Positions 7,700-15,205 are shown, counted from the stretch's first letter. The stretch: 17,367 nucleotides of DNA from Chloroflexota bacterium (GCA_022565015.1 JADFKI010000045.1:1-17367); one strand, 5' to 3'. Made by a program: numbers and translations. The notes: a model not told the origin generated them from the sequence alone.

Positions 7700-7751
7700 A
7701 TCTGGTCTCCCGCTCAGATGTCTCAGGCGATCTGACTACAGCCTGCTCCCG

Positions 7752-7781
7752 AGTATACAGACGTTAGTGACAGTACGTAAA
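7752..7781 (-). promoter_or_regulatory. larB promoter
   Basis: On the minus strand, TTTACG (7781-7776) and TATACT (7757-7752) are separated by 18 bases, a fair -35 and a strong -10. Transcription would begin near 7745, after the end of the neighbouring membrane-protein gene and about 46 bases before the proposed larB start. This supports a start codon between 7745 and 7630, where no conventional start exists. Confidence 0.5.
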
Positions 7782-7814
7782 GAATAAACATTGTCGAAGG
7801 GCTACTCGGAATCC

Positions 7815-8552
7815 CTAGGGCGCTTCGGCCCGCGCGGCGAGGCGTCGCTCAGCCCTGGTGAACCTCCGTCGAGGCAGGTACTTCAGTAAGGCCATAGGCA
7901 CCGCAGCCAGCAGAGCTGCCTCCAGGATTACGGACCCGGCGATTAGCATCGTTGCGTCAAAAAAGAACCCTTGCGGGAACATCGCGATCAGGTAGTCCCT
8001 CGATGGATCAAGCTGCCAGAAGTCGTTGCTAAAGCTTATGAGATGGAATAGCAGGAACAGCCGGTCGAACCCGACGAGCGAAACGACGCCGACGAATGCG
8101 ATAATTCCCAGGGTAAGAAATCCGCCTGCGCTCACGTTTCGGGCGAGCATGGGCCAGAACGAGCGGCGCCACACATATATTCCGACGGCGGCAAACCCCA
8201 GCAGGTAGAGCGCGGCTAACATCTGAACTAGATAAACCCCGCGAACAAGGCCCTTGACGTCCCGCATGTGAATGATCTCACGCTGGTTGAAGAGGCTGTT
8301 CACCTGCACACCGCGGACCGTAAGGGGGATTATCAGAAGCTCCTCATCGTTGTTGAAGTAGTCTCGAAGCTGCCGTGCCGCGGAAAGAAGCTCCGGGCGC
8401 TCGATGCCCGTGTAGGCGGCGATGTTATACTTGTCGAACCCGTAGCTGTATAGCGAGGGAAGGTTGATGACCAACCGCACCGTCGTCGCTGTGAGAAATA
8501 TGGGGACGAACGCGACGAATATGACCGCCGCCGTTATTCTTAACGCATGCAT
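7815..8552 (-). CDS. TIGR01906/DUF1461 integral membrane protein, Lit-like
   Basis: About 245 residues with four or five hydrophobic segments: one at the N-terminus, two in the middle (about residues 109-129 and 145-170) and one near 204-226. The extracytoplasmic loop and conserved motifs FNQREIIHMRDVK and FHLISFSNDFWQLDPSRDYL are diagnostic of TIGR01906. That family includes Lit, the lipoprotein intramolecular transacylase of some Firmicutes, which moves an acyl chain within the N-terminal lipid-modified cysteine. Two conserved His residues lie in these motifs (H97 and H172, counting from an upstream TTG at 8558). Transacylase activity here is an inference from the family. ATG 8552 is preferred to the TTG at 8558; neither has a convincing Shine-Dalgarno sequence. 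It is divergent from mazG, with only 38 bases between starts. Confidence 0.75.
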   Translation of the reverse strand: MHALRITAAVIFVAFVPIFLTATTVRLVINLPSLYSYGFDKYNIAAYTGIERPELLSAARQLRDYFNNDEELLIIPLTVRGVQVNSLFNQREIIHMRDVKGLVRGVYLVQMLAALYLLGFAAVGIYVWRRSFWPMLARNVSAGGFLTLGIIAFVGVVSLVGFDRLFLLFHLISFSNDFWQLDPSRDYLIAMFPQGFFFDATMLIAGSVILEAALLAAVPMALLKYLPRRRFTRAERRLAARAEAP

Positions 8553-8590
8553 TTTCAATCAATCATAGCATCTTCCCTCGGGAGTGACCG

Positions 8591-9382
8591 ATGACGAACA
8601 TGCCCGATTACCCCGCGACTTACGATGGCGTGCTTCAGCTACTAGAACGACTGCGGGGCCCCAACGGATGTCCATGGGACAAGAAGCAGACTCACCAGTC
8701 CATGACCGAAATGCTGTTGGAAGAATGCTATGAGCTGATCGAGGCTATCGAAGAGGAGAACGTCGACGAGATGGTCGAGGAGCTTGGCGATGTGCTTTTC
8801 CACGTGGCCTTCCAGGCCCGAATAGCGGAAGAAGCTAAAGAGTTCACACACGGCCAGGTCTTCGAGGCCCTTATAGGCAAGCTGGTCAGGCGCCATCCTC
8901 ACGTGTTCGGCGATGTTCGGGCCGACGATGCCGAGCAGGTGATCGCCAACTGGGACGCGATCAAGCGGGACGAAAAGAAGGGCGACGACGATTCGATCCT
9001 GGATGGCCTGCCGCGACACATGCCCGCCCTTGCGTACGCTCAATCCGTGCAGGGTCGAGCGGCGAGGACCGGATTCGACTGGGACGATATTTCTGGGGCG
9101 CTGGCCAAGGTCGTTGAAGAGCTCGGGGAGATAAACGATGCGCAATCCGAAGAGCAGAAAGAGCACGAGCTGGGAGACCTGCTCTTCTCCATCGTGAACG
9201 CATCACGCTGGATGGGCATAGACGCCGAGTCGGCCCTGCGGCACGCCAACGGGCGCTTCTACCGCCGGTTCACGACCATGGAGCGATTCAGCAGGGAGCG
9301 GGGCCTGTCCTTTGCGGAGCTGCCGCTGGACGAAAAGGAGGCCCTGTGGCAGGAGGCTAAAAGAGACGAGGATTTGCGTTAA
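8591..9382 (+). CDS. mazG: nucleoside triphosphate pyrophosphohydrolase MazG
   Basis: 263 residues with two MazG domains. MazG hydrolyses nucleoside triphosphates to monophosphate and pyrophosphate and removes aberrant nucleotides. The N-terminal domain has CPWD (27-30), the metal-binding EExxE helix (E44, E45, E48) and the following EELGD (63-67), then RRHPHVF and a WDAIKRDEK segment typical of the linker. The C-terminal domain repeats the pattern with VVEELGEI and HELGDLLFS, followed by ALRHANGRFYRRF. GGGAG lies six bases before ATG 8591. The usual lengths are 260-275 residues, so it looks complete. It is the only gene on the + strand between 1000 and 16300, and a bidirectional hairpin terminator follows 75 bases after its end. 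Confidence 0.93.
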   Translation: MTNMPDYPATYDGVLQLLERLRGPNGCPWDKKQTHQSMTEMLLEECYELIEAIEEENVDEMVEELGDVLFHVAFQARIAEEAKEFTHGQVFEALIGKLVRRHPHVFGDVRADDAEQVIANWDAIKRDEKKGDDDSILDGLPRHMPALAYAQSVQGRAARTGFDWDDISGALAKVVEELGEINDAQSEEQKEHELGDLLFSIVNASRWMGIDAESALRHANGRFYRRFTTMERFSRERGLSFAELPLDEKEALWQEAKRDEDLR

Positions 9383-9456
9383 AAATGTGGGTGCTGAAGC
9401 TGTCCAGCCCGTATGATGGACGCAGCTTATCGGCCTTGGCGAGGTGTAATAGAAAA

Positions 9457-9479
9457 GGCCCTGGAAATCACCCAGGGCC
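9457..9479. terminator. bidirectional terminator between mazG and the small secreted protein gene
   Basis: GGCCCTGG (9457-9464) pairs perfectly with CCAGGGCC (9472-9479) around a seven-base loop. On the minus strand it is followed by TTTTCT; on the + strand it is preceded by AAAA and followed by TTCCGTCTTT. It sits between two convergent genes, where a shared terminator is expected. Confidence 0.75.
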
Positions 9480-9557
9480 CTTCCGTCTTTGCGGATCGCT
9501 TCAATCCCATGGCAAGCCGATTCTCATGCGATTCAACGATCCGTGTGTCACGCGGAC

Positions 9558-9923
9558 TTATGGACTGGCGCGCCCCGGTCCCAGCAGAGGGCAAGAGAAA
9601 TACTTGATCACGTTTCCATCTCCATCAAGCAGCCGCCATCGGCCACCGACATAACCCGGGTCGCCGGGGCCGAAATCCGTGTGAAGCTGGCCGTCCACCA
9701 TCATCAGGTCCTGGAAGGGGCCGTTGGGTGGAATTGGGTCAGCGGTGACTATGGAATCGAAGTAAAGTCCCTGGCTCTCCACGAAGACTATCGGACCGTC
9801 GCCGCGGCCTCCCTCTCCGCCTCGGTCGGCGAAAGCCTCGTCGGACGTAGCGATGGAGACGTTCAAGAAGAGCGCCAGAGCCGCAATCATACCCGTTACC
9901 ATGCCTAATCGCTTACGGTTCAT
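9558..9923 (-). CDS. small secreted protein of unknown family
   Basis: 121 residues. The N-terminus is a clear Sec signal peptide: NRKR, a hydrophobic core at about 8-25, and an AxA cleavage motif (A30-F-A32) before D33. The mature part of about 89 residues is Gly/Asp/Pro-rich (GGEGGRGDGP), with VFVESQGLYFDSIVTADPIPP and a C-terminal GGRWRLLDGDGNVIKYFSCPLLGPG. A single Cys at 111 in the mature part excludes an internal disulfide. I recognise no family. The start is well supported: GGAGG lies seven bases before ATG 9923. It stands alone, ends at the bidirectional terminator, and follows the end of the histidine kinase gene after 271 bases. Confidence 0.7.
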   Translation of the reverse strand: MNRKRLGMVTGMIAALALFLNVSIATSDEAFADRGGEGGRGDGPIVFVESQGLYFDSIVTADPIPPNGPFQDLMMVDGQLHTDFGPGDPGYVGGRWRLLDGDGNVIKYFSCPLLGPGRASP

Positions 9924-10194
9924 ATCTAGACCTCCTTCAGTCTGCTTGTCCCTTGTTAGACACCTCTGCCGGCTAGATGTCGTCGGCTTCGGGGTCCGGT
10001 TATTCCTGAAGACTAAAGGTCAAATATTAAGAAGGTCTTACGAATCTGAACCAGGGGTTAACATTTTGGCTTCGAGGCGGCGAGGCGAGGTTTCGTACGG
10101 ACGAACGCAGCTGAGGCCGGAATAATGCGCATGAGGTCTTGCCGGAGGCGTTCCCGGATGAGGTCGGACCGCCCGATGAAGCACTTGAGGGGTG

Positions 10195-11448
10195 CTAAAC
10201 GGCTATACCGGCGTTGGCCTTGGGAAGGCTGAAGCTAAATCGGCTGCCGGCGCCCAGCGCGCTTTCCACCCAGATTCTTCCGCCGTGGGCCTCGACGATT
10301 CCCTTGGCTATTGCCAGTCCCAGTCCCGCGCCGCCGTACTCCCTGGAACGCGACTTCTCGCCCCTGTAGAACCTGTCAAAGACCTTATCCAGGTCTTCTT
10401 CGGCTATGCCTCGTCCCGTGTCGGCGACGTCGATCCGGATCATCTCACCGATGTCCTTAGCCTCCATGAGTATGGTGCCGTCGGCCGGTGTGTTGCGAAT
10501 GGCGTTTTGCGCCAGGTTGTAAAGGACCCTCTGTATCTTGTGGGAATCGGCCATCACGGGCTCTAGCTCGTCATTCAGCTCGCTGCGCAACTCCAGAGAA
10601 TGGGTCGCCGCCTCGGCCTGCATGCCTATCAATACGGTGGAAAGTATGTCGTCCACCGAGCTGGGCTGGAGTTGAAGCTCCAGAGTTCCCGAATCCAGCC
10701 TGGATAGCTCGAAGAGGTCGTCGATGAGGATGGTCAGGTGCTCCACCTCATTCTTGATATTCGCGCAATACTGTTGGACGGTCTCCGTATCGGACACCAC
10801 GCCGTCGCTGATCGCCTCTACCATGGCCCGCATTGAGGCGAGCGGCGTCCTGAGATCGTGAGAGACGGACGCTATAAGGTCCTTCCTCGCCTGCTCCAGC
10901 TCTGTTTGCCGGTGAAAGGCCTGCTCGAGCTTATCAGCCATCGTATTGATTATATTCGCCAGGTCCCCCACCTCGTCGCTGGACGTCGCCGATACCCTTG
11001 CCGAAAGGTCGCCTTCAGCCAGAAGCAATGCCCCTTGTTTCAGCGACTCCACTGAGGAGGTTATGCCGCGGGCCACCGCGAAGCTGAAGAACGTGGACAC
11101 TACCAGCGAAAACAGGAGCAGCACGGCCAACAGCGCGAGGTCGTGCGGGGAGAGAAACATCAGAAGGGCTGTTATCGTTACGTTGACCAGTGCGATGATG
11201 CTTCCTATCGCACCGGCTACCGCTACCCTCTTTCTTATGCCCAATCGGCTTCTGAGGGCCAAACGGCTGGCCCCGAACCCCAACAGCAGCGATATGGAGC
11301 CGGAGACGACGAGGTAGAGGGATATGAGGCCGGCGTCCCGGCCACTCATATCGAAGGCGAGAAATGCCAGCGCCAGAGCCACGGCAAGGCCGCCCACGAT
11401 AGCGATCAGTGCAGCGTTTCCAGTCTTGAGCAGATTTACTTTATTCAA
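10195..11448 (-). CDS. two-component sensor histidine kinase
   Basis: 417 residues. Four hydrophobic segments (about 12-32, 39-60, 76-98 and 103-126) leave no large outer sensing domain, so sensing is probably in the membrane. A HAMP domain follows (about 125-180). The dimerisation helix carries the phosphorylated His (H197 in SVSHDLRTPLASM), and the ATPase domain has the N box (NLAQNAIRN, 311-319), G1 (DTGRGI from D343), an F box (FDRFYRG) and G2 (GGAGLGL, 372-378), followed by the VEAHGGRIWVES strand. All catalytic boxes are intact. It starts at TTG 11448, with GGAGG eight bases upstream. It lies 95 bases downstream of the PhoB-type regulator in the same direction, so they form one pair. 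The stimulus cannot be told from sequence. Confidence 0.93.
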   Translation of the reverse strand: MNKVNLLKTGNAALIAIVGGLAVALALAFLAFDMSGRDAGLISLYLVVSGSISLLLGFGASRLALRSRLGIRKRVAVAGAIGSIIALVNVTITALLMFLSPHDLALLAVLLLFSLVVSTFFSFAVARGITSSVESLKQGALLLAEGDLSARVSATSSDEVGDLANIINTMADKLEQAFHRQTELEQARKDLIASVSHDLRTPLASMRAMVEAISDGVVSDTETVQQYCANIKNEVEHLTILIDDLFELSRLDSGTLELQLQPSSVDDILSTVLIGMQAEAATHSLELRSELNDELEPVMADSHKIQRVLYNLAQNAIRNTPADGTILMEAKDIGEMIRIDVADTGRGIAEEDLDKVFDRFYRGEKSRSREYGGAGLGLAIAKGIVEAHGGRIWVESALGAGSRFSFSLPKANAGIAV

Positions 11449-11543
11449 TTTATAGACCTCCGGTCTCGCGGGTCGTCCATTGAAGCCCTGTATCCGCCCG
11501 AGGCGGACTCGTTCGATTTCCTGTGATGACCTCTGCTTTCAGC

Positions 11544-12236
11544 TCACATGAACTTGTAGCCCACTCCCCATACCGTGAGTATGTACCGTGGGCGAGTTGG
11601 ATCGGCTTCGATCTTCTCCCTGAGCCTTCTGATATGCACGGTCACAGTACTAGTGTCACCAGCGTACAGGTAGTCCCAAACGTCGTTTAGCAACTGTTCG
11701 CGGCTGAAGACCTGCCGGGGGTGCATGGCGAGGAAGCGTAGCAGGTCGAATTCCTTGGCCGTGAGATCGACGTCGTGGCCGCTGACACTGACCTGGCGGG
11801 TCCTGGGGTTGATATAGAGGCCGTCTATCCGCAGCGAGTCCTCTTCGATCCCAGGAACGGAACCGCTTCTCCTGAGCACCGCCTTGACTCGCGCGACCAG
11901 CTCCCGGGGACTGAACGGCTTGGCGATGTAGTCGTCCGCCCCAAGGTTCAGGCCCACCAGCCTGTCCATCTCATCGCCCTTTGCCGTCAACATGATGATG
12001 GGTACGGAGCCCTGAGAGCGCAGCAATCGACAGACCTCCAGGCCGTCGAGCTTGGGCAGCATCAGGTCTAACACGACGAGATCGGGGTAAAACGCACGCG
12101 CATGCTCCAGGGCCTCTTCCCCATCGAAGGCTACCTGCACGTCGTATCCGTCGCTTTGCAGGTAGCGGGTGACGACGTCCGATATAGTCGGGTCGTCGTC
12201 CACTACGAGGATTCGCTGTTTTTCAGTGTCAGGCAA
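11544..12236 (-). CDS. OmpR/PhoB-family response regulator
   Basis: 230 residues. The receiver domain (about 7-120) has the acidic triad D13/D14/D15, the phosphorylated Asp D57 (LVVLDLMLP), T84 (MLTAK) and K106 (AKPFSP). The C-terminal winged helix (about 135-230) is of the OmpR/PhoB type, with LTAKEFDLLRFL, the recognition-helix region TSTVTVHIRRLREKI and the closing WGVGYKFM. It binds DNA as a dimer on direct repeats after phosphorylation, presumably by the kinase encoded next. The start is TTG 12236; no ATG is available before the phosphorylation site. A near-consensus promoter lies 44 bases before it, so the regulator-kinase pair is likely one transcript. Confidence 0.95.
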   Translation of the reverse strand: MPDTEKQRILVVDDDPTISDVVTRYLQSDGYDVQVAFDGEEALEHARAFYPDLVVLDLMLPKLDGLEVCRLLRSQGSVPIIMLTAKGDEMDRLVGLNLGADDYIAKPFSPRELVARVKAVLRRSGSVPGIEEDSLRIDGLYINPRTRQVSVSGHDVDLTAKEFDLLRFLAMHPRQVFSREQLLNDVWDYLYAGDTSTVTVHIRRLREKIEADPTRPRYILTVWGVGYKFM

Positions 12237-12279
12237 TTCGCTAAATGCCCCGGGGCGTAAACTTTACCTGTATCTATCT

Positions 12280-12309
12280 ATTATGCTGGCCAGATTCGCG
12301 AATTTTCAA
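12280..12309 (-). promoter_or_regulatory. promoter of the response regulator/kinase operon, with palindrome in the spacer
   Basis: On the minus strand, TTGAAA (12309-12304) and CATAAT (12285-12280) each match five of six consensus bases and are 18 bases apart. The ten-base palindrome ATTCGCGAAT (12294-12303) fills the spacer right next to the -35 box. Transcription would begin near 12273, about 37 bases before the TTG start. Confidence 0.65.
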
Positions 12310-12535
12310 AAGAATACTTACAAATTGATTACAAGTGCTGCTATGGAAACCCGCCCGGAAAGGCGCTGGCGATAACTCCTAATGAAATCATAGCAAATGG
12401 GCTTGCCGGAGACTCGAGCGTGGAAAGGAATCGTTCGCCCGATCACGTTGGGATGTGAAGGGGTCGGCGGGTATTTGTGGTTGGGGAGGCCCCAGCTATT
12501 CCGCAATCGGCTGAACGCGAGCTTGAATAATTTGA

Positions 12536-12562
12536 GCTGATTGTGTGGGGCAGAGAATCAGC
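12536..12562 (-). terminator. possible terminator after the retropepsin-like gene
   Basis: GCTGATT (12536-12542) and AATCAGC (12556-12562) form a perfect seven-base stem around a 13-base loop. The stem begins immediately after the TAG codon of the protease gene. The sequence that follows on the minus strand (TCAAATTATTC) is only weakly T-rich, so termination strength is uncertain. Confidence 0.4.
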
Positions 12563-13057
12563 CTAAGCCATGGAAATAGTCCATGACCCCATCGTGCCGT
12601 TGTAGATGAAGACGCACTGCTCCAAGAAATTCCTTCCTAGCAAGGCGATAATGGGTATGGCTGGTGCTTCCAGAACAGCCTCAACGGATTGGCCTGCCAA
12701 ATTAACCCCAACTACCCTCTCTAGGTCTATTGTCCAGCCTTTAGTAGGAAACACGATACGTCCGGGATATACGTTTTGTTGCACTGGTCCGTTCGCGGTA
12801 CCTGTCTCGACTACACCTATCGGATTTAGGGATAGCCCTGTGAGGATTTTTTCATCGACGCAAGTAATGGATGCTCCAGTGTCTATAAGCCTCACACCCG
12901 ATGCAGGTGTGGGGACGGGCATTCCCTGTTTTGTAAGTGCCTCCGCGATCTGTGGCGGCACGTGAACTTCGATTGGGAAATACGCTCCCAACCTCGTTAG
13001 ACCGGCAGGATGGAGATTCGAATTCGTATCATAAATGATTTGGTTATGGGTGGGCAC
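12563..13057 (-). CDS. retropepsin-like aspartic protease
   Basis: 164 residues. The core strand LIDTGASITCVDE carries the catalytic DTGA motif (D59-T-G-A), followed by the flap-like segment TANGPVQQNVYPG, and the second psi-strand region reads IIALLGRNFLEQCVFIYNG, the hydrophobic-hydrophobic-Gly-Arg arrangement of single-domain retroviral-type proteases. These work as homodimers, each chain giving one Asp. No signal peptide or membrane segment is seen, so it is probably cytoplasmic. It starts at GTG 13057 and overlaps the preceding small gene by 14 bases, so translation is probably coupled; no strong ribosome binding site is present. Base composition is lower in GC (12601-12660 counts to 28 of 60) than its neighbours. 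The substrate is unknown. Confidence 0.8.
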   Translation of the reverse strand: MPTHNQIIYDTNSNLHPAGLTRLGAYFPIEVHVPPQIAEALTKQGMPVPTPASGVRLIDTGASITCVDEKILTGLSLNPIGVVETGTANGPVQQNVYPGRIVFPTKGWTIDLERVVGVNLAGQSVEAVLEAPAIPIIALLGRNFLEQCVFIYNGTMGSWTISMA

Positions 13058-13295
13058 TAATCAAGCCTACTGCGAGAGATGGATGCTGTATGACCTCATC
13101 CTCCACTTCGACTTTTTGAATCAGAAATGCGACATTGCCAAAATTATTCACTCCGGTGTTAAATGCTTCCCCATGTGTCGTAAATGTTCCGATAAGTTCG
13201 TCCCCCATAATTAGCGCGAACTGGCCCAGATAGTGCTTCAGTAATTCCACTTTCTGATCTTTGTAATATTTTCGTTCTATGTCTAATGCCATCAT
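13044..13295 (-). CDS. small DUF5678-like protein
   Basis: 83 residues, no signal peptide or membrane segment. The first half is a charged helix (ERKYYKDQKVELLKHY), followed by a compact alpha/beta pattern: GQFALIMGDELIGTFTTHGEAF, then FGNVAFLIQKVEVED. The layout (a strand ending in an acidic turn, a second strand, then a THGEA helix) is that of DUF5678, a small domain often encoded beside retropepsin-like proteases; the assignment is by pattern only. GGAGG lies four bases before ATG 13295 (a second ATG follows at once). The gene overlaps the protease by 14 bases. GC content is clearly low: 13081-13200 counts to 51 of 120. Confidence 0.6.
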   Translation of the reverse strand: MMALDIERKYYKDQKVELLKHYLGQFALIMGDELIGTFTTHGEAFNTGVNNFGNVAFLIQKVEVEDEVIQHPSLAVGLISAHP

Positions 13296-13339
13296 TACAC
13301 CTCCGATTTGAGAGCAAGAATCATAACATCTTATTTATC

Positions 13340-13358
13340 ATTGTACCACTGGCAGTGG
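13340..13358 (-). promoter_or_regulatory. palindrome abutting a -10-like box upstream of the DUF5678/retropepsin pair
   Basis: CCACTG-G-CAGTGG (13346-13358) is a perfect inverted repeat. Immediately downstream on the minus strand is TACAAT (13345-13340), a good -10 hexamer, about 45 bases before the ATG at 13295. There is no good -35 box. The position suggests a regulator site, possibly self-regulation by the pair. Confidence 0.35.
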
Positions 13359-13461
13359 CTGGGAGAGGCCGCGGCCACTCCGCGATGAGCATAGCCGGAC
13401 AGCAGCCAGCACTGGTGAAAACAATTCGTGATGCCCGATACAGGCCAAGAAGCGAACGCCG

Positions 13462-14949
13462 TCACTCAGGCCACCACGCGGAACGGAACCTGACGGCAAG
13501 CAACGTTAGCAGCAGCGCCACCACTCCGCTGCCGATCAGGGTCGCGTTGGGCGCCCCCAGGTTCTGCGCAAGCACTCCGGCCGCAAGGCTTCCCACGGGC
13601 ATCAGCCCAAAGGTGAGCACGTACAGTGCGGATACCCTGCCCCGAAACTCGTCCGGCACGATGCTCTGAATCGTCGCGCTCGTTGTCGACATGAAGGCCA
13701 TCACGCCGATACTGAGAACCATGAACACCGGGAAGGCAATCACAGGGCTGCTGGTCCGCGACAGTACCACCATCGACAGCGCCGTCAATACCAGGCTGGC
13801 CATCGAAAGCAGGCCCTTATTTCGGACATCTCCCAGGGATGCCAGCGCGACCATGCCTATCGTCGCGCCTGCGCCGAGCGACGCCATCAGGACCCCGAGG
13901 CCGGTAGGCCCCACGTGAAAGACCTCCGCGGCGTAGACCGGAATCAGCCCGTGTGCGAAGGGAAAGACAACCATGGGAGGCAATATCCCAAACAGCATCA
14001 GGCCCAATATTACGGGTTGCCCCTTGACGTAGCGGACCGCCTCCAGGGTCGCCGCTATCGCCGATGAAAGCCTGAGCTTTTTGGGCTTCATCTTGGGCAA
14101 GTCCAACCCCAACGCGGCTCTGAAGGCAACCAGCTGCAGGAAAGCCTCAACAAGCAACGTCGGACCAGGGCCGATGGCCACGATCATCAGGCCGCCCGCC
14201 GCCGGCGCCGCCAGGCGCATCACGCTGAACGCCAGCGAATTCAGGGCAAAGGCATTTACGAGATTTTCTTTAGGAACTGTATTGGAGATCAGGGAGATCC
14301 TCGCGGGATCCAGGATTACCCACGCGAACCCCATAGTGAGGATAAACGCGAATATGTGCCATGTCTCAAGCAGCCCCAGAACGACGACAAGGCCGAAGAT
14401 GAACGTGACCGCCGCCTGATATAAAAAGATATATGCCAGCAGCTTGGCTCGGTCCTTGCTGTCCACCAGCATGCCGCCGATGGGACCGGCGATGAGCAGA
14501 GGAAGGGCGTCCAGACCCATCGCCAGGGTGGTGAGAAAGGCCGACTGCGTCATCTCGTAGGTCAGCCAGCCTATGACGACCTGCTGGAGCCAGAAGCCGC
14601 CGCTGGAGAAAAAGGTCGTCGCCCACAAGACTCGATAGTTTCGGAACTGAAACGAATCGAAGGTATGCACCTTCGCGGGCACGTGAAGGGGCCGAAGGTG
14701 AGGCCGGAAGTGGCGTTTCTTGGCCGGGATCGCGAGGGCGGGGCCGGCCTGATCGATAGTAATGTCGCCTGCGGGGTAGGCGGCGGCCGGTTGTGCCCCG
14801 CCGGCCGCCTGTAGGTTTACGGAAGGCTGGGCCGATTCGCTTACGACAAGGCCTGCGACCGACGGCTCACCGTCTAGTGCCTCTTGTCCCTGTGCCGTTG
14901 CCGAGAATTCCTGGGGTTCCGGGGATGCGCCCGACTCGAGCTTATTCAA
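13462..14949 (-). CDS. MFS efflux transporter (MFS_3/EntS-like) with long N-terminal tail
   Basis: 495 residues. About the first 95 form an Ala/Pro/Gln/Glu-rich, probably unstructured cytoplasmic tail ending in a basic HFRPHLRPLHVP segment. The transporter proper begins at FDSFQFRNYRVLW, the usual first helix of the EntS/MFS_3 group, and has about twelve hydrophobic segments. The motif-A loop between helices 2 and 3 reads GGMLVDSKDRAKLL and the corresponding loop of the second half reads LASLGDVRNKGLL. Proteins of this group export siderophores, macrolides and other small molecules; the substrate is not predictable. The start TTG 14949 has no good ribosome binding site; GTG codons at residues 90 and 94 would remove the tail and are possible alternatives. 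It is alone, with AT-rich DNA upstream. Confidence 0.85.
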   Translation of the reverse strand: MNKLESGASPEPQEFSATAQGQEALDGEPSVAGLVVSESAQPSVNLQAAGGAQPAAAYPAGDITIDQAGPALAIPAKKRHFRPHLRPLHVPAKVHTFDSFQFRNYRVLWATTFFSSGGFWLQQVVIGWLTYEMTQSAFLTTLAMGLDALPLLIAGPIGGMLVDSKDRAKLLAYIFLYQAAVTFIFGLVVVLGLLETWHIFAFILTMGFAWVILDPARISLISNTVPKENLVNAFALNSLAFSVMRLAAPAAGGLMIVAIGPGPTLLVEAFLQLVAFRAALGLDLPKMKPKKLRLSSAIAATLEAVRYVKGQPVILGLMLFGILPPMVVFPFAHGLIPVYAAEVFHVGPTGLGVLMASLGAGATIGMVALASLGDVRNKGLLSMASLVLTALSMVVLSRTSSPVIAFPVFMVLSIGVMAFMSTTSATIQSIVPDEFRGRVSALYVLTFGLMPVGSLAAGVLAQNLGAPNATLIGSGVVALLLTLLAVRFRSAWWPE

Positions 14950-15205
14950 CTGTGGTTACTTGACACCCCTGGGAAGGATTTAGGACTCGGCAAACAGCTA
15001 TTGGCTAAAATTTAAATATCCTATAAGAAAATATTAACCCTTTCATGAAATAAAAAACATGAGATATATGTTCGATTTTGGTGGCAATTTATTTGAGATC
15101 GTCATGTTTCACGGAACGGGCAAGAAGCCCATATCTCGCATGCCCGACGAGGCTGTTGAGGACCGTTCTGGTTAGAGACGAAGGACGCTATAGGCTAGCC
15201 GTAAA
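14950..15205. other. AT-rich intergenic spacer
   Basis: Between the start of the MFS gene and the end of sppA. The part from 14996 to 15080 is strongly AT-rich (AAAATTTAAATATCC, TAAGAAAATATTAA and similar), as is common upstream of a promoter, and should hold the MFS promoter. I could not pick out a convincing -35/-10 pair, and there is no gene. Confidence 0.5.

Larger units (their letters stand above)
12237..12562. other. 326-base gene-free stretch
   Basis: The left end holds the response-regulator promoter (12280-12309) and the right end holds a hairpin directly after the protease stop codon (12536-12562). Between about 12320 and 12530 I see no credible gene. The minus-strand frame 12318-12506 is short, lacks a ribosome binding site and matches nothing I know. 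Confidence 0.6.

Noticed and set aside
9385..9654. Plus-strand frame starting two bases after mazG
   Set aside because: It runs through the terminator hairpin and into the opposite-strand secreted-protein gene, and has no ribosome binding site or recognisable features.
12318..12506. Minus-strand frame of 62 codons in the gap after the retropepsin-like gene
   Set aside because: No ribosome binding site, Pro/His/Arg-rich composition typical of a chance frame, and no family resemblance.
13362..13381. Imperfect 20-base palindrome around GGCCGCGGCC
   Set aside because: No loop and no T-run, and GC-rich palindromes of this size are common; no role can be supported.
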